64,000 nucleotides of DNA from Dyadobacter endophyticus. Lineage in GTDB: Bacteria; Bacteroidota; Bacteroidia; Cytophagales; Spirosomataceae. Shown here one piece after another: positions 53,327 through 61,054 of the stretch. The translations under genes were made by a program, and so were the position numbers. The stretch's first letter is position 1, and every line of letters starts with the position of its first letter. Location of the stretch: contig NZ_BMIA01000005.1 in assembly GCF_014641595.1 (NCBI RefSeq), positions 62,001 through 126,000 of the forward strand, given 5' to 3'. The notes under the pieces are model-generated. The model made no database searches. It was not told where the DNA came from and saw only the letters and a list, made by a program, of their open reading frames with translations.

Positions 53327-53504
53327 TGATGCGAAGAGCTTACAACTGATTGGTTTTTAGCTATTTATGCCCGCATCAGAAGAGCATCAAAATGCATCAG
53401 GGGCCGCATCGCTATTCAGTGATTGATGCACCTTGATGCGGATTTTGATGCGCTGTAATTATTTATTAGTCAATTAATTAAATATGATGCGCATCAAAGC
53501 ATCA
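53327..53504. repeat. Iteron-like array of GCATCA/TGATGC hexamers; candidate oriV
   Basis: Ten perfect copies of the hexamer in both orientations lie in 178 bp: TGATGC at 53327, 53424, 53434, 53446, 53485; GCATCA at 53373, 53384, 53394, 53491, 53499. Between them is an A/T-only-like stretch at about 53457-53484. It sits between primase and primase-helicase genes. Confidence 0.65.
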
Positions 53505-53508
53505 AAAA

Positions 53509-54714
53509 TTAAGGCAATTCATTGAGCTCATTTATGCGCCCTCGGGATAGGGTATAGAACCTACCCTTACCGGTCTGCTCGAAGACGGAACCGTCGGTTA
53601 GAAATTTGTATTGCGGGTAAGTAAGTGAATTACTTGCCGGGCTCAATTTCCAGGCATTTTGCAGGATCCGCTTGACCTGTGAGAGGTCTTTGAAACGGAT
53701 GTGCTTTTTGTTGAGCCAGTCCTGAACATCGCCAGTGCAAAACCGGATTTCGTCCAGCTCTTTTTCGTCTGCGATTGTCAGCAGGATATGGGCGATTTCC
53801 ACTTCCAGCTTGTTCCTATTCTGATTCAGCAGCTTTTTTAATGCCGGTGTGGCAATTTGATCAGCAGTAAACCACATTCTCGTTTTACTGGGATGGACGA
53901 AGTCACGGCTCACTAGAAAATGCAGAAAGAACGGGATCTGAGCCCTAAGTTGGGCAAGCAAGTGATGATTCTCTGATTTTAGTGGCGGCACCTTTCTAAC
54001 CCAGTAGCGGATTTCCCCTGGCTCGGCGATGATGAAATGATCTTCGTTGTTACTGCACAAAATGAATTTACCAAAAAACTCCACTTCCTGCCGGTCATGG
54101 CCTTTTGCCTCGACTTTGTAAAAACGAGCCGTGCTCAGATTCTTGATCCGCTCTGAATCCTCCTTTCTATCCAGGAACGTTTCGTCCACGCCTATGACCA
54201 ATTTTTGTGCCCATTCGATGTTGAAGTTGGATCGGAAATCCTCATTGCTGTTGATCGTCATGTTTTCGCCAAAGATGGATTTGACAAAATGCAGAAATGT
54301 AGTCTTACCTGTTCCACGCTCCTCGCTTACCAAGCACAGGATCGGGAGGATCTGGGTAGGACGTTCGAGCAGGATTTTGAAGTAATCATAACCCATCTCG
54401 ATCTGCTCGCCGAAAATGTGACTCAGGAACTGAAAGATCACCGAGGCATCGCCCTGCCGCGTCTCATGCTGGAATGGCTGGTAGCGATTGTAGAATCCGC
54501 CGACCTTTTGTTGGTAGTCCAGATGGCTCGGCACAAAACAAAATCCGTCGAAGCAATCCACGCGGTCTTTCAAGTAGTCACGGCTGTGATCCAGCCGGAT
54601 ACATTCAGCCGACCAGGGGATTAATGAGGAAATCGTGTCGCCGGAAGATAATGGCCGGTTGACTTTCTTAAAGTAACTGGTACCTATGCGCAGGTAAGCC
54701 GGATTATCTTTCAT
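53509..54714 (-). CDS. Primase-helicase / VirE-type ATPase of the element
   Basis: 401 residues with a P-loop SEERGTGKTTF near residue 130, VIGVDETF (Walker B-like) and ILCSNNEDHF (sensor-like Asn), matching DUF5906-type plasmid/phage primase-helicases. It should unwind or load DNA at the element origin. It overlaps the HTH gene start region by 11 bp. The start ATG at 54714 (MKDNPAYLRIG) is well placed. Confidence 0.82.
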   Translation of the reverse strand: MKDNPAYLRIGTSYFKKVNRPLSSGDTISSLIPWSAECIRLDHSRDYLKDRVDCFDGFCFVPSHLDYQQKVGGFYNRYQPFQHETRQGDASVIFQFLSHIFGEQIEMGYDYFKILLERPTQILPILCLVSEERGTGKTTFLHFVKSIFGENMTINSNEDFRSNFNIEWAQKLVIGVDETFLDRKEDSERIKNLSTARFYKVEAKGHDRQEVEFFGKFILCSNNEDHFIIAEPGEIRYWVRKVPPLKSENHHLLAQLRAQIPFFLHFLVSRDFVHPSKTRMWFTADQIATPALKKLLNQNRNKLEVEIAHILLTIADEKELDEIRFCTGDVQDWLNKKHIRFKDLSQVKRILQNAWKLSPASNSLTYPQYKFLTDGSVFEQTGKGRFYTLSRGRINELNELP

Positions 54715-55003
54715 GGCTACCTCCGATTTTTTGCTGACCGTTGGCTATCCATTCCAGGAGCTCCCTGCGTGAAAAGAGTAGCTTGCCTTCCATTTTGCAG
54801 AATGGAATCTTTTTTCTTTTCACCAGCCCATAAATGGAGGTTTCCTTGTATTTGGTCAGCCGCGCCGCCTCCTTGGTGTCCAGCAGAGTGTCACTGGTGT
54901 CGGTCGCTGTCTCCGGTTTTGCCTCCAAAACCCGGCGCAGTGAAGACTCGATCAACTCCGATAACTGCTGATCGTTCATTGAAACTAGAACTGTTGTGCT
55001 CAT
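54704..55003 (-). CDS. Excisionase-like helix-turn-helix protein
   Basis: 99 residues. The C-terminal half has LLDTKEAARLTKYKETSIYG, FCKMEGKLLFSRRELLEWI, the winged-helix pattern of MerR/excisionase (HTH_17) proteins. It probably acts as recombination directionality factor or as a regulator of the replication genes, which it precedes with an 11-bp overlap. Confidence 0.82.
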   Translation of the reverse strand: MSTTVLVSMNDQQLSELIESSLRRVLEAKPETATDTSDTLLDTKEAARLTKYKETSIYGLVKRKKIPFCKMEGKLLFSRRELLEWIANGQQKIGGSHER

Positions 55004-55069
55004 CCCTTTTGCGTTTTGGTGATGGGCAAAGCAAGGCTAGAAAATCGGGGAAAAACAATATGAAGTTGA

Positions 55070-55825
55070 CTAAGTCAGATCTGCGACACCGTACTCGTTT
55101 ATTTTCCTTAATGTTTTCAAAACATTTTTAGAATGCGGGCTGTCAGCCAGATTCCCTATACTCTGCACGATGTTTCCACGTGCTTTGTTGATGTTGCTGC
55201 GAAGACTTTCCAGCTTCGTTTTCGAGTAGCAAGAAAAAGTATCGAGCAGCAATTGACAGTATCTGTCAAGCCCAATATTGTTCCGATCTGTGTTCAGCTT
55301 ATAGGTGGCATGCATAAGTAGGTTTAAAACGCGCTCGTAGTTTCCCGGAGGCATTTCAAAGTACTTATGTTCAGGTCGAGGCAGTCTGCCTCCTTTTTCT
55401 TCGAACATCATTCCCAACAGCTGCAACACTTCCTCTTCTCTGGTAAAAACCTGAATCGAGCCCACTGCCTTACATTTCCATGCATCAACTAAAATCAATC
55501 ACATGGATATGATTTCGTCAACCGCATAGTCAAGCGGAATCCGCTCCGGGCCTTTCGTTTGCACTTCGGCCACTGGCAATTCTTGCTTCTGTGAAACAGA
55601 ACGATGTTGGTACTTAGCCAGGCGAAGCGTATTTACTCTATCGCCGCACGCACGTACAAGGTACGCCTGAATAAATCCAAGCGCGTATAAACAGGAAGGA
55701 ACAGCAAATCCCTCGAAGTATAAATGATAAGAGCAGAATTCAATGAATTGCTCCAAATGAGCAATTTTGCTCTCGTTATCAGGATTGTACAGAATGGAGA
55801 TTATCTGTTGTGGATACTCATTCAT
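55070..55825 (-). pseudogene. Element gene interrupted by an in-frame TGA (codon at 55499-55501)
   Basis: Two open stretches in the same frame abut exactly: residues 1-108 from the ATG at 55825 (MNEYPQQIISILYN) end at a TGA, and the next codon starts a further 142-codon frame (LILVDAWKCKAVG) ending at 55070. Read through, they give one 251-residue protein. A CGA-to-TGA change would explain it. The TTG directly after the stop could allow restart. Family not recognised; position between integrase and HTH genes suggests a regulator or RteC-like element protein. Confidence 0.7.
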
Positions 55826-56130
55826 CGAAGTACCCTCTTAAATTGCGCTCTCAGTTCGTCGGCATAAGACTCCGAGATTGGGCTGTGATGATCTACGATG
55901 ATATTCTTCCGGCCTTTTAGATCGAAAATAGCTTTGAGGTTTGGCTCACTGAGGAAAACCGGCAGCTTTGCTTTATCGGCAATGTTCTCAAAATGGAAGT
56001 TGCGTGATAGGTAGTCTACGTTTCCTCTGCGAAAAACATGATCCACGAATCTCAGATACGGAAACCGTCCTTGATCGTCGAGGTTTATACCGAGATCAGG
56101 ATCGAAGCCTGGCAAATTGAAAAAATACAT
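55822..56130 (-). CDS. Small element protein of unknown function
   Basis: 102 residues starting MYFFNLPGFDPDLGINL. Its stop overlaps the start of the interrupted gene by 4 bp, and the integrase stop lies 4 bp upstream of its start, so it is packed as a true gene. No domain is recognised. Possibly a regulatory or accessory gene of the integration module. Confidence 0.6.
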   Translation of the reverse strand: MYFFNLPGFDPDLGINLDDQGRFPYLRFVDHVFRRGNVDYLSRNFHFENIADKAKLPVFLSEPNLKAIFDLKGRKNIIVDHHSPISESYADELRAQFKRVLR

Positions 56131-56134
56131 TCGT

Positions 56135-57373
56135 TCAAATCGTTGAGTTGATCAAATCATCCAGCACGGGGTCTCCAATGTCTTCCAGGTAAATATCAGT
56201 GGTCTTCAAGCTATCGTGGCCCAACGATCTCCCTATGTTCTCCTTGGATATACCATTTCGCCGAAGCGTGGTCGCGTACGAGTGCCTGGCCACGTAGGTA
56301 GTTAAAGGCTTCAAAATACCGAGGGATATGCCCAACTCTTTAATTTGTTTGTTGACCCTAGTCAAGATCTTTTTCTTCCGATCCCGTACCGATTGAATCG
56401 TTGCGTGACGCTTGTACAAGATTGGGAATACAAAGCCAGCATCACTGTTACCTTTCAGGTCTTTGTAAAAATCTAGTATTTGAGCTGCCGAGGGGTGCAA
56501 ACGAAACCGGAACTCCTCCTTTGTTTTTGATCTTACATAATGGAGCTCACCATCCACAATGTTCGTCCATTTCAGTTCGGCCAAATCTGTAAAGTTCAGG
56601 CCTCGGCAATAGAAGCTAAACAGGAAGTAGTTACGCGAGTTGATTAACGAATCATTTTCCGGATCGATTTCAGCTCCTGCGATCAATTCGATCTGCTCCT
56701 TGGAGATCGCCCTCTTTTTCGTGCGAGGGTTATTGTATTTAGAGAAAGAGAAGTCTTTGAAGGGATAATGTGTTTCGGGATAATAGTTTTCCTTAATCCC
56801 GACTTTCCACAGCGTACGGAAGGTTCTCAGGTAAAAGCTTCTCGTGACGATTGTGCAGCCTTTGTCGATCAGCCATTGTTCATAACGGTTAATGAATGGC
56901 AAGCCGATCGAAAGGATATCCTGATCCTTTTGGTTCATAAAGTGTTTAAGGCTTTTCAGCGTCGAGTTATGTGACTCTGCACTCCCTAGCCGGTTTTGGC
57001 TCCTAAGCTTGGCAATGTGTTCTTCAAAAAGTACAAACAGCTTTTTCTTTTCAGGTTCCGTGTGGCCGCCCGTCAGTTTTTTGACCAACGCCTTGATTTC
57101 ATCAAACGAGGGACGCTTATTTTGCTTTCCATAAGAGATGATCATGAAGTCTACTTCCGACTCAATGGTGCGGAGCAGGAGGTTGATTTCCTTGTGCTTC
57201 GGATGTGTTTTTGCAACGGATTGAAACTTAGGCTGCCATTGAATTTCGGCACATATCTTCCTTGTACTCACCAGCAGGTTCTTTCTATCGATAATGATTT
57301 GAAGCATTATCGGGAACTGAGTTTCCTCCGAATCACGTTTCTTCCGCAATACAAACTTGGTCGAAATAGCCAT
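56135..57373 (-). CDS. int: Tyrosine recombinase (integrase) of the element
   Basis: 412 residues with an N-terminal Arm-DNA-binding region (FVLRKKRDSEETQFPIML), a SAM-like core (about 110-205) and a catalytic domain holding the Arg in FYCRGLNFTDLAELKW, HSYATTLRRNG (HxxR) and the Tyr in TTDIYLEDIG. Bacteroidota phage-integrase/CTn type. It lies 151 bp inside the right att repeat and reads inward; paired AGGTCGAACAT repeats lie just upstream of its start. It presumably integrates at tRNA-Pro. Confidence 0.92.
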   Translation of the reverse strand: MAISTKFVLRKKRDSEETQFPIMLQIIIDRKNLLVSTRKICAEIQWQPKFQSVAKTHPKHKEINLLLRTIESEVDFMIISYGKQNKRPSFDEIKALVKKLTGGHTEPEKKKLFVLFEEHIAKLRSQNRLGSAESHNSTLKSLKHFMNQKDQDILSIGLPFINRYEQWLIDKGCTIVTRSFYLRTFRTLWKVGIKENYYPETHYPFKDFSFSKYNNPRTKKRAISKEQIELIAGAEIDPENDSLINSRNYFLFSFYCRGLNFTDLAELKWTNIVDGELHYVRSKTKEEFRFRLHPSAAQILDFYKDLKGNSDAGFVFPILYKRHATIQSVRDRKKKILTRVNKQIKELGISLGILKPLTTYVARHSYATTLRRNGISKENIGRSLGHDSLKTTDIYLEDIGDPVLDDLINSTI

Positions 57374-57387
57374 AGCACTACAACTTT

Positions 57388-57409
57388 AGGTCGAACATAG
57401 GTCGAACAT
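57388..57409 (+). repeat. Tandem 11-bp repeat AGGTCGAACAT x2, right end
   Basis: Perfect tandem pair, same orientation as the left-end pair at 31564, 15 bp upstream of the integrase start. Candidate integrase arm sites that may also repress int. Confidence 0.8.
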
Positions 57410-57524
57410 TTCGTGTCTAACGTAAGTTAACCAAAGTTACTAAAAATAATCAAAATGCTCATTCAGAGCATTTTACGATAATTATACTTAATAAAACTTC
57501 TTGGAAAAATACAATAAATATCCA

Positions 57525-57574
57525 ATGGGGTGCTAGGGGTCGCAAGTTCGAATCTTGTCATCCCGACATTGATT
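57525..57574 (+). repeat. attR: 50-bp copy of the tRNA-Pro 3' half
   Basis: Identical to 31473-31522. The 5' half of the tRNA is absent, so this is an attachment remnant and not a gene. Confidence 0.93.
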
Positions 57575-57576
57575 TC

Positions 57577-57612
57577 AGCCACTTACAGCGAAAGTTGTAA
57601 GTGGCTTTTTTT
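57577..57612 (+). terminator. Terminator hairpin after attR
   Basis: AGCCACTTAC and GTAAGTGGCT pair over a 10-nt loop, followed by seven T. It is a diverged copy of the hairpin at 31526. Confidence 0.85.
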
Positions 57613-57626
57613 GTTAGGTCGAACAT

Positions 57627-57935
57627 TTTTGTGGTGATGATCTGCATTTACCCGCATTTTCCCCTCGAGAGGCCCAATGATGACCACGGGAAGGTCGCTC
57701 TACATTGGATTTTCAAATGCCTAACGATTACCATGACGGTCGCTGGAAAAGGAACCAGGGTATCATGCCTGTCTTGGTATGCTAAACCTAGCAAAAGATG
57801 GTAAAGGTGCTAATGCGTTATTTCAGATAAGGGCCACATTGTTAGTACAATTTCATCTAAAAATATTGTAACTTGTTGAGGGTAACATAGTCAGCAACTT
57901 TTGGCAAGTGTAACAAACGACAGTAACAACATAAA
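57627..57935. other. Non-coding stretch before the Crp/Fnr gene
   Basis: About 310 bp with no convincing gene; probably the promoter region of the regulator. Confidence 0.5.
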
Positions 57936-58553
57936 ATGATGCAAGATTTACTATTCGACTTTATATCAAAATACATTTCGCTGACAGATGATGAAAAGAA
58001 TGCTATCATTTCCTTAGACGTATTCCGTTCTTTTAAAAAAGGAACCATTTTACTCAAAGAAGGACAAAAGTCCAATGATGGATACTTTGTTCTTCAAGGT
58101 TGTATTCGGAGCTATTACATAATAGGCGGAGAAGAAAAAACAACCGCCTTCTACACAGAAATGGATGCCTTGACACCGCATTGTGTTATCAATAAAGCCC
58201 CTTCCGAATATTACATATCTTGTGTGGCAGATACAATTCTGATAACTTCAAACCCTGATATGGAAACTGAAATGTTTAGCAAGTTTCCGAAGTTTGAAAC
58301 CCTTTGCAGAATATTGGCAGAAGAACTTCTGGTTAAACAACAAATTAATTTTGATGAGTTTAAGACTTCTTCACCCGAACAACGCTATTTGAATCTACTA
58401 CAAAAAAGACCAGATCTGATTCAACGTGTTCCACAACACCAGCTAGCAAGTTATCTTGGCATAAAACCACAATCATTAAGCAGGTTAAGGGCAAGGATTT
58501 TGGAGAAAAATAAAGGTCAAGAGTCATTTCTTAACTTAAGTGAACGTATTTAA
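57936..58553 (+). CDS. Crp/Fnr-family transcriptional regulator
   Basis: 205 residues. The N-terminal cyclic-nucleotide-binding-like barrel includes KKGTILLKEGQKSNDGYFVLQG (first half shown by KKGTILLKEGQK) and FYTEMD; the C-terminal HTH has VPQHQLASYLGIKPQSLSRLR. The cAMP-binding Arg-Ser pair of Crp is absent, as in most Bacteroidota members. The next gene, 48 bp downstream, is an outer-membrane protein and may be its target. Confidence 0.85.
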   Translation: MMQDLLFDFISKYISLTDDEKNAIISLDVFRSFKKGTILLKEGQKSNDGYFVLQGCIRSYYIIGGEEKTTAFYTEMDALTPHCVINKAPSEYYISCVADTILITSNPDMETEMFSKFPKFETLCRILAEELLVKQQINFDEFKTSSPEQRYLNLLQKRPDLIQRVPQHQLASYLGIKPQSLSRLRARILEKNKGQESFLNLSERI

Positions 58554-58567
58554 GCTACCTGCCAATC

Positions 58568-58575
58568 TAATTTTG
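58568..58575 (+). promoter_or_regulatory. Candidate -7 element before the outer-membrane protein gene
   Basis: TAATTTTG matches TAnnTTTG, 26 bp upstream of the ATG at 58602. No -33 TTG is obvious. Confidence 0.4.
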
Positions 58576-58601
58576 CAGTATCATTTTACCAATGAAAAGA
58601 T

Positions 58602-59225
58602 ATGCAAAAGAAAATTTTATGGTTCGCCTTGATTTTAATGATGGCAGGCTCCCTACAAGTTAAAGCTCAATATGCCAAACAAGACACTACTTATAAAAAG
58701 TATTTTGTAGGAAGTACCTTGTTTATGCTAGCTAATCTTATACCTGATAACAATCCGCCTGAGATGGTTTATCTGAACGTAGGTTATCGCATTACAGGAA
58801 AGGATGCAGTTTCACTTGAATTTAAAACTTGGAAATATGCCTGGCCAATTGGCATTCCATTTGGAAAATCATATGAAGCGGAAGGAGAAGGGTTTCCAGG
58901 TTACATTCGTGAATACGGAGTTTCACTTTCTTATTACAGGTTTTTATGGAAAGGTCTTTATACACAAGTTGACGTCATGCCTGCTTGGCAAACTTTTGCA
59001 AATGAGAATGGCAATAAGATTGACAATGGCTTTCAGATCTTTGACACTTATTCCATTGGCTATCACATTAAACTTTTCAAGGATAGGTTTTTTTTCCAAC
59101 CTTCAATTGCAATAACTCATCGTCCCTATCAATCAAAAATGCCTGATTCGTTTAAACAGGTTGACGATAGATGGTCAAGATTCTTCTTCGGGCAGCCGGG
59201 ATTACATTTTGGGTATAATTTCTAG
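58602..59225 (+). CDS. Outer-membrane beta-barrel protein of unknown function
   Basis: 207 residues with a signal peptide (WFALILMMAGSLQVKAQ) and amphipathic strands (GVSLSYYRFLWKGLYTQVDV) ending in LHFGYNF, the aromatic terminus needed for BAM insertion. No family name can be given. It is paired with the Crp/Fnr gene inside the putative second island. Confidence 0.7.
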   Translation: MQKKILWFALILMMAGSLQVKAQYAKQDTTYKKYFVGSTLFMLANLIPDNNPPEMVYLNVGYRITGKDAVSLEFKTWKYAWPIGIPFGKSYEAEGEGFPGYIREYGVSLSYYRFLWKGLYTQVDVMPAWQTFANENGNKIDNGFQIFDTYSIGYHIKLFKDRFFFQPSIAITHRPYQSKMPDSFKQVDDRWSRFFFGQPGLHFGYNF

Positions 59226-59295
59226 CAATTTTTCGAAAGACAACAGCCCTTACACGCAAGTGGAGAAAGAGAAATCTTTAATGGGATGGTGCGTT

Positions 59296-59346
59296 TCATC
59301 CCGACATTGAAAAGCCACTTACAACTTCACCTTGTAAGTGGCTTTT
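59296..59346 (+). repeat. Third partial att copy plus terminator
   Basis: TCATCCCGACATTGA matches the last bases of tRNA-Pro and its flank. It is followed by a 15-bp-stem hairpin (AAAAGCCACTTACAA/TTGTAAGTGGCTTTT, 59310-59346) related to those at 31526 and 57577. Confidence 0.75.
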
Positions 59347-59440
59347 CAATAGGCCGCCCGATAAGCCGCGTGGCTTACCGAGCGATCATGGTCATTTAAC
59401 TTTTTGATAATAAGCAATTTAAGCCTAACTAAATTAGTCA

Positions 59441-61036
59441 TTAGGGCATAAACCAGGGCTTAACTGACCTGTCATCCGTGCCACCGGTAACCGCTTTCCA
59501 GTTGTCGAAATTGGAAGTGACTTCTCCAGACGGATAAACCAGCCTATTCAAATTGAGCGATTCGCTGGTGGGGGCGAGCGGTGTATTAGGCGTTGCATTA
59601 CCCGTCCTGCGCTGTAAAACCCATGCGTCGAAAGGCTGGTGAAACAATGCTATCCAGTTTTGCTTGTATATCTGGGTCAGCGCCTCTGCGGGTGTCGCTG
59701 AGTATGCAACAGCCGGATTAGTTAACATGGCCTTCAGGGCCGCCGGATCCGGCGACGCTGCCGGTTTATTCACTACCCAAACAGCGGACCCGTTTGCCAG
59801 CTTATGCCAAAACTGAACCGACGCAGTAATCCCTTCCTCGTAAAACTGTTTAGCAGTTGCAGGATTGGCAGTAACTCCACCAATGCCTTTGTTATAAATT
59901 TCCGCTTTTAAGAAGCTGATCTCGCTTCCGGCAAGGATCAAGTCAGGGAATGTTTTGTCTGCCACATAGTAGAAATTCAAAGGCGAGTAGTTGTAAGTTC
60001 CACCAGACGCCCATTTTGTCAATCTCATTTCAGCATAAGGATCATCTGCTCCACCATTCCCTGTTTCGGCCACTGTTCCCGTAGGAGGATTTTGAGGATA
60101 GGGCTTCCACTTACCCGCACTATTGGGTTCAAAGAAAATTTTAGTCCTTAGATCATAAATACCCGTTCCATCTTCGGCATCGGTGCTTGACATTGCACGC
60201 CACATGGTAGAGCCCATTCGAACGTACGAATTGCCCCGGTAATTACCCGCTCTGTCAATCTGCGATCCAGGAACTAATGCTGCTTCTATTCCTACGTATT
60301 TGTCTGCTTCCAACAACGGCTTGGTCAGCGCCTCGGCGATAATCGCGTCTGCCGCGGCCGGGTTCTTTCCTCTCATCACCATCGCATACCTAAGCCTGAT
60401 CGAGTTAGCAAATTTGATCCAGGTAGGTATGTCATTTTTGAGCAACGTTTCATACTCGCCTAATGAAACCTGATCGGAACTGGTACTGAACCCGTCAACA
60501 GCCTGTTTCAGATCCGCCAATGCAGCAGTAAAGATATCTGCCTGCTTGTCATACACCGGCCTGAAGTACGCCGATCCATAAATAGATTTCCCGGCGTCTT
60601 TATAGGGCATATCACCATAGAGCGTCGTTGTTCTGAGGGTTTTTAATGCAATCAATGTTTGAAGCATTGCCCTGATATTCGTCATTTTTGCCGATCGCGG
60701 ATCTGCATCGATCAAATCTATCGCCTTGCGGTAATCGACCAGCGCAAAATAGTAGTTTTCCCATGTTCCGCCCACCTGGTTGTCCAACCGGTAACCGGAT
60801 GCAGCGTAGTTGGCTGCCAGCTGTGTTGCCTGATACAAAAACGATGACGCGATCGGTCTGCCGGTTTCGGTCATCGTCGATACGATGCTGTTGTACAGCG
60901 GAGGAAGCTCGACCGTATACTGTTTATTCTCCCAGGGATCATTGATGTCCCCGAAATCCTTCTCACAAGACACGGTCAAGGCCATCGAACATAGCATTGC
61001 CAATGACAACGCTCCTTTCTTTATATATCTCTTCAT
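59441..61036 (-). CDS. SusD/RagB-family outer-membrane lipoprotein (SusD-like_2)
   Basis: 531 residues with a lipobox (LCSMALTVSC, Cys24). The helical TPR-like body shows SusD-family segments such as the RAMLQTLIALKTLRTTTLYGDMPY region (given here as TLRTTTLYGDMPY) and WIKFANSIRLRYAMVM, and GSEISFLKAEIYNKG. SusD proteins cap the SusC channel and bind the glycan or peptide ligand on the cell surface. It lies 18 bp downstream of SusC. No hydrolase gene marks the substrate in the visible part. Confidence 0.92.
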   Translation of the reverse strand: MKRYIKKGALSLAMLCSMALTVSCEKDFGDINDPWENKQYTVELPPLYNSIVSTMTETGRPIASSFLYQATQLAANYAASGYRLDNQVGGTWENYYFALVDYRKAIDLIDADPRSAKMTNIRAMLQTLIALKTLRTTTLYGDMPYKDAGKSIYGSAYFRPVYDKQADIFTAALADLKQAVDGFSTSSDQVSLGEYETLLKNDIPTWIKFANSIRLRYAMVMRGKNPAAADAIIAEALTKPLLEADKYVGIEAALVPGSQIDRAGNYRGNSYVRMGSTMWRAMSSTDAEDGTGIYDLRTKIFFEPNSAGKWKPYPQNPPTGTVAETGNGGADDPYAEMRLTKWASGGTYNYSPLNFYYVADKTFPDLILAGSEISFLKAEIYNKGIGGVTANPATAKQFYEEGITASVQFWHKLANGSAVWVVNKPAASPDPAALKAMLTNPAVAYSATPAEALTQIYKQNWIALFHQPFDAWVLQRRTGNATPNTPLAPTSESLNLNRLVYPSGEVTSNFDNWKAVTGGTDDRSVKPWFMP

Positions 61037-61054
61037 TTTACAGAAAATTAATGG

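Larger units (their letters stand above)
31473..57574. mobile_element. 26-kb integrative and mobilizable element in tRNA-Pro, carrying two RiPP operons
   Basis: Bounded by a perfect 50-bp direct repeat made of the tRNA 3' half. The right end carries, inward from the boundary, a tyrosine integrase, small element proteins, an excisionase-like HTH protein, primase-helicase, primase, MobC-like protein, relaxase and a membrane mobilization protein. There are no conjugation (Tra) genes, so it must be mobilised by another element. Paired 11-bp repeats (AGGTCGAACAT) lie inside both ends. Cargo fills 32.1-50.0 kb and is visibly richer in A/T than the flanking chromosome. Confidence 0.9.
57525..59310. 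mobile_element. Possible second integration remnant at the same tRNA site
   Basis: Right of attR the sequence repeats the left-end design of the main element: terminator hairpin, then an AGGTCGAACAT copy at the same spacing (57616-57626). A third partial att (TCATCCCGACATTGA at 59296-59310) with its own related terminator closes the interval. Between them are only a Crp/Fnr gene and an outer-membrane protein gene, both A/T-rich. No integrase remains. Confidence 0.55.

Noticed and set aside
53327..53504. CRISPR array
   Set aside because: Repeat unit is 6 bp in both orientations with irregular short spacing and no cas genes; iterons fit better.
55499..55501. TGA read as selenocysteine
   Set aside because: No SECIS-like hairpin or selenoprotein family; a nonsense change or base-call error is simpler.
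57525..57574. Apparent second tRNA-Pro
   Set aside because: Only the 3' half from the anticodon loop is present, with no acceptor 5' strand or D arm; it is the att copy.
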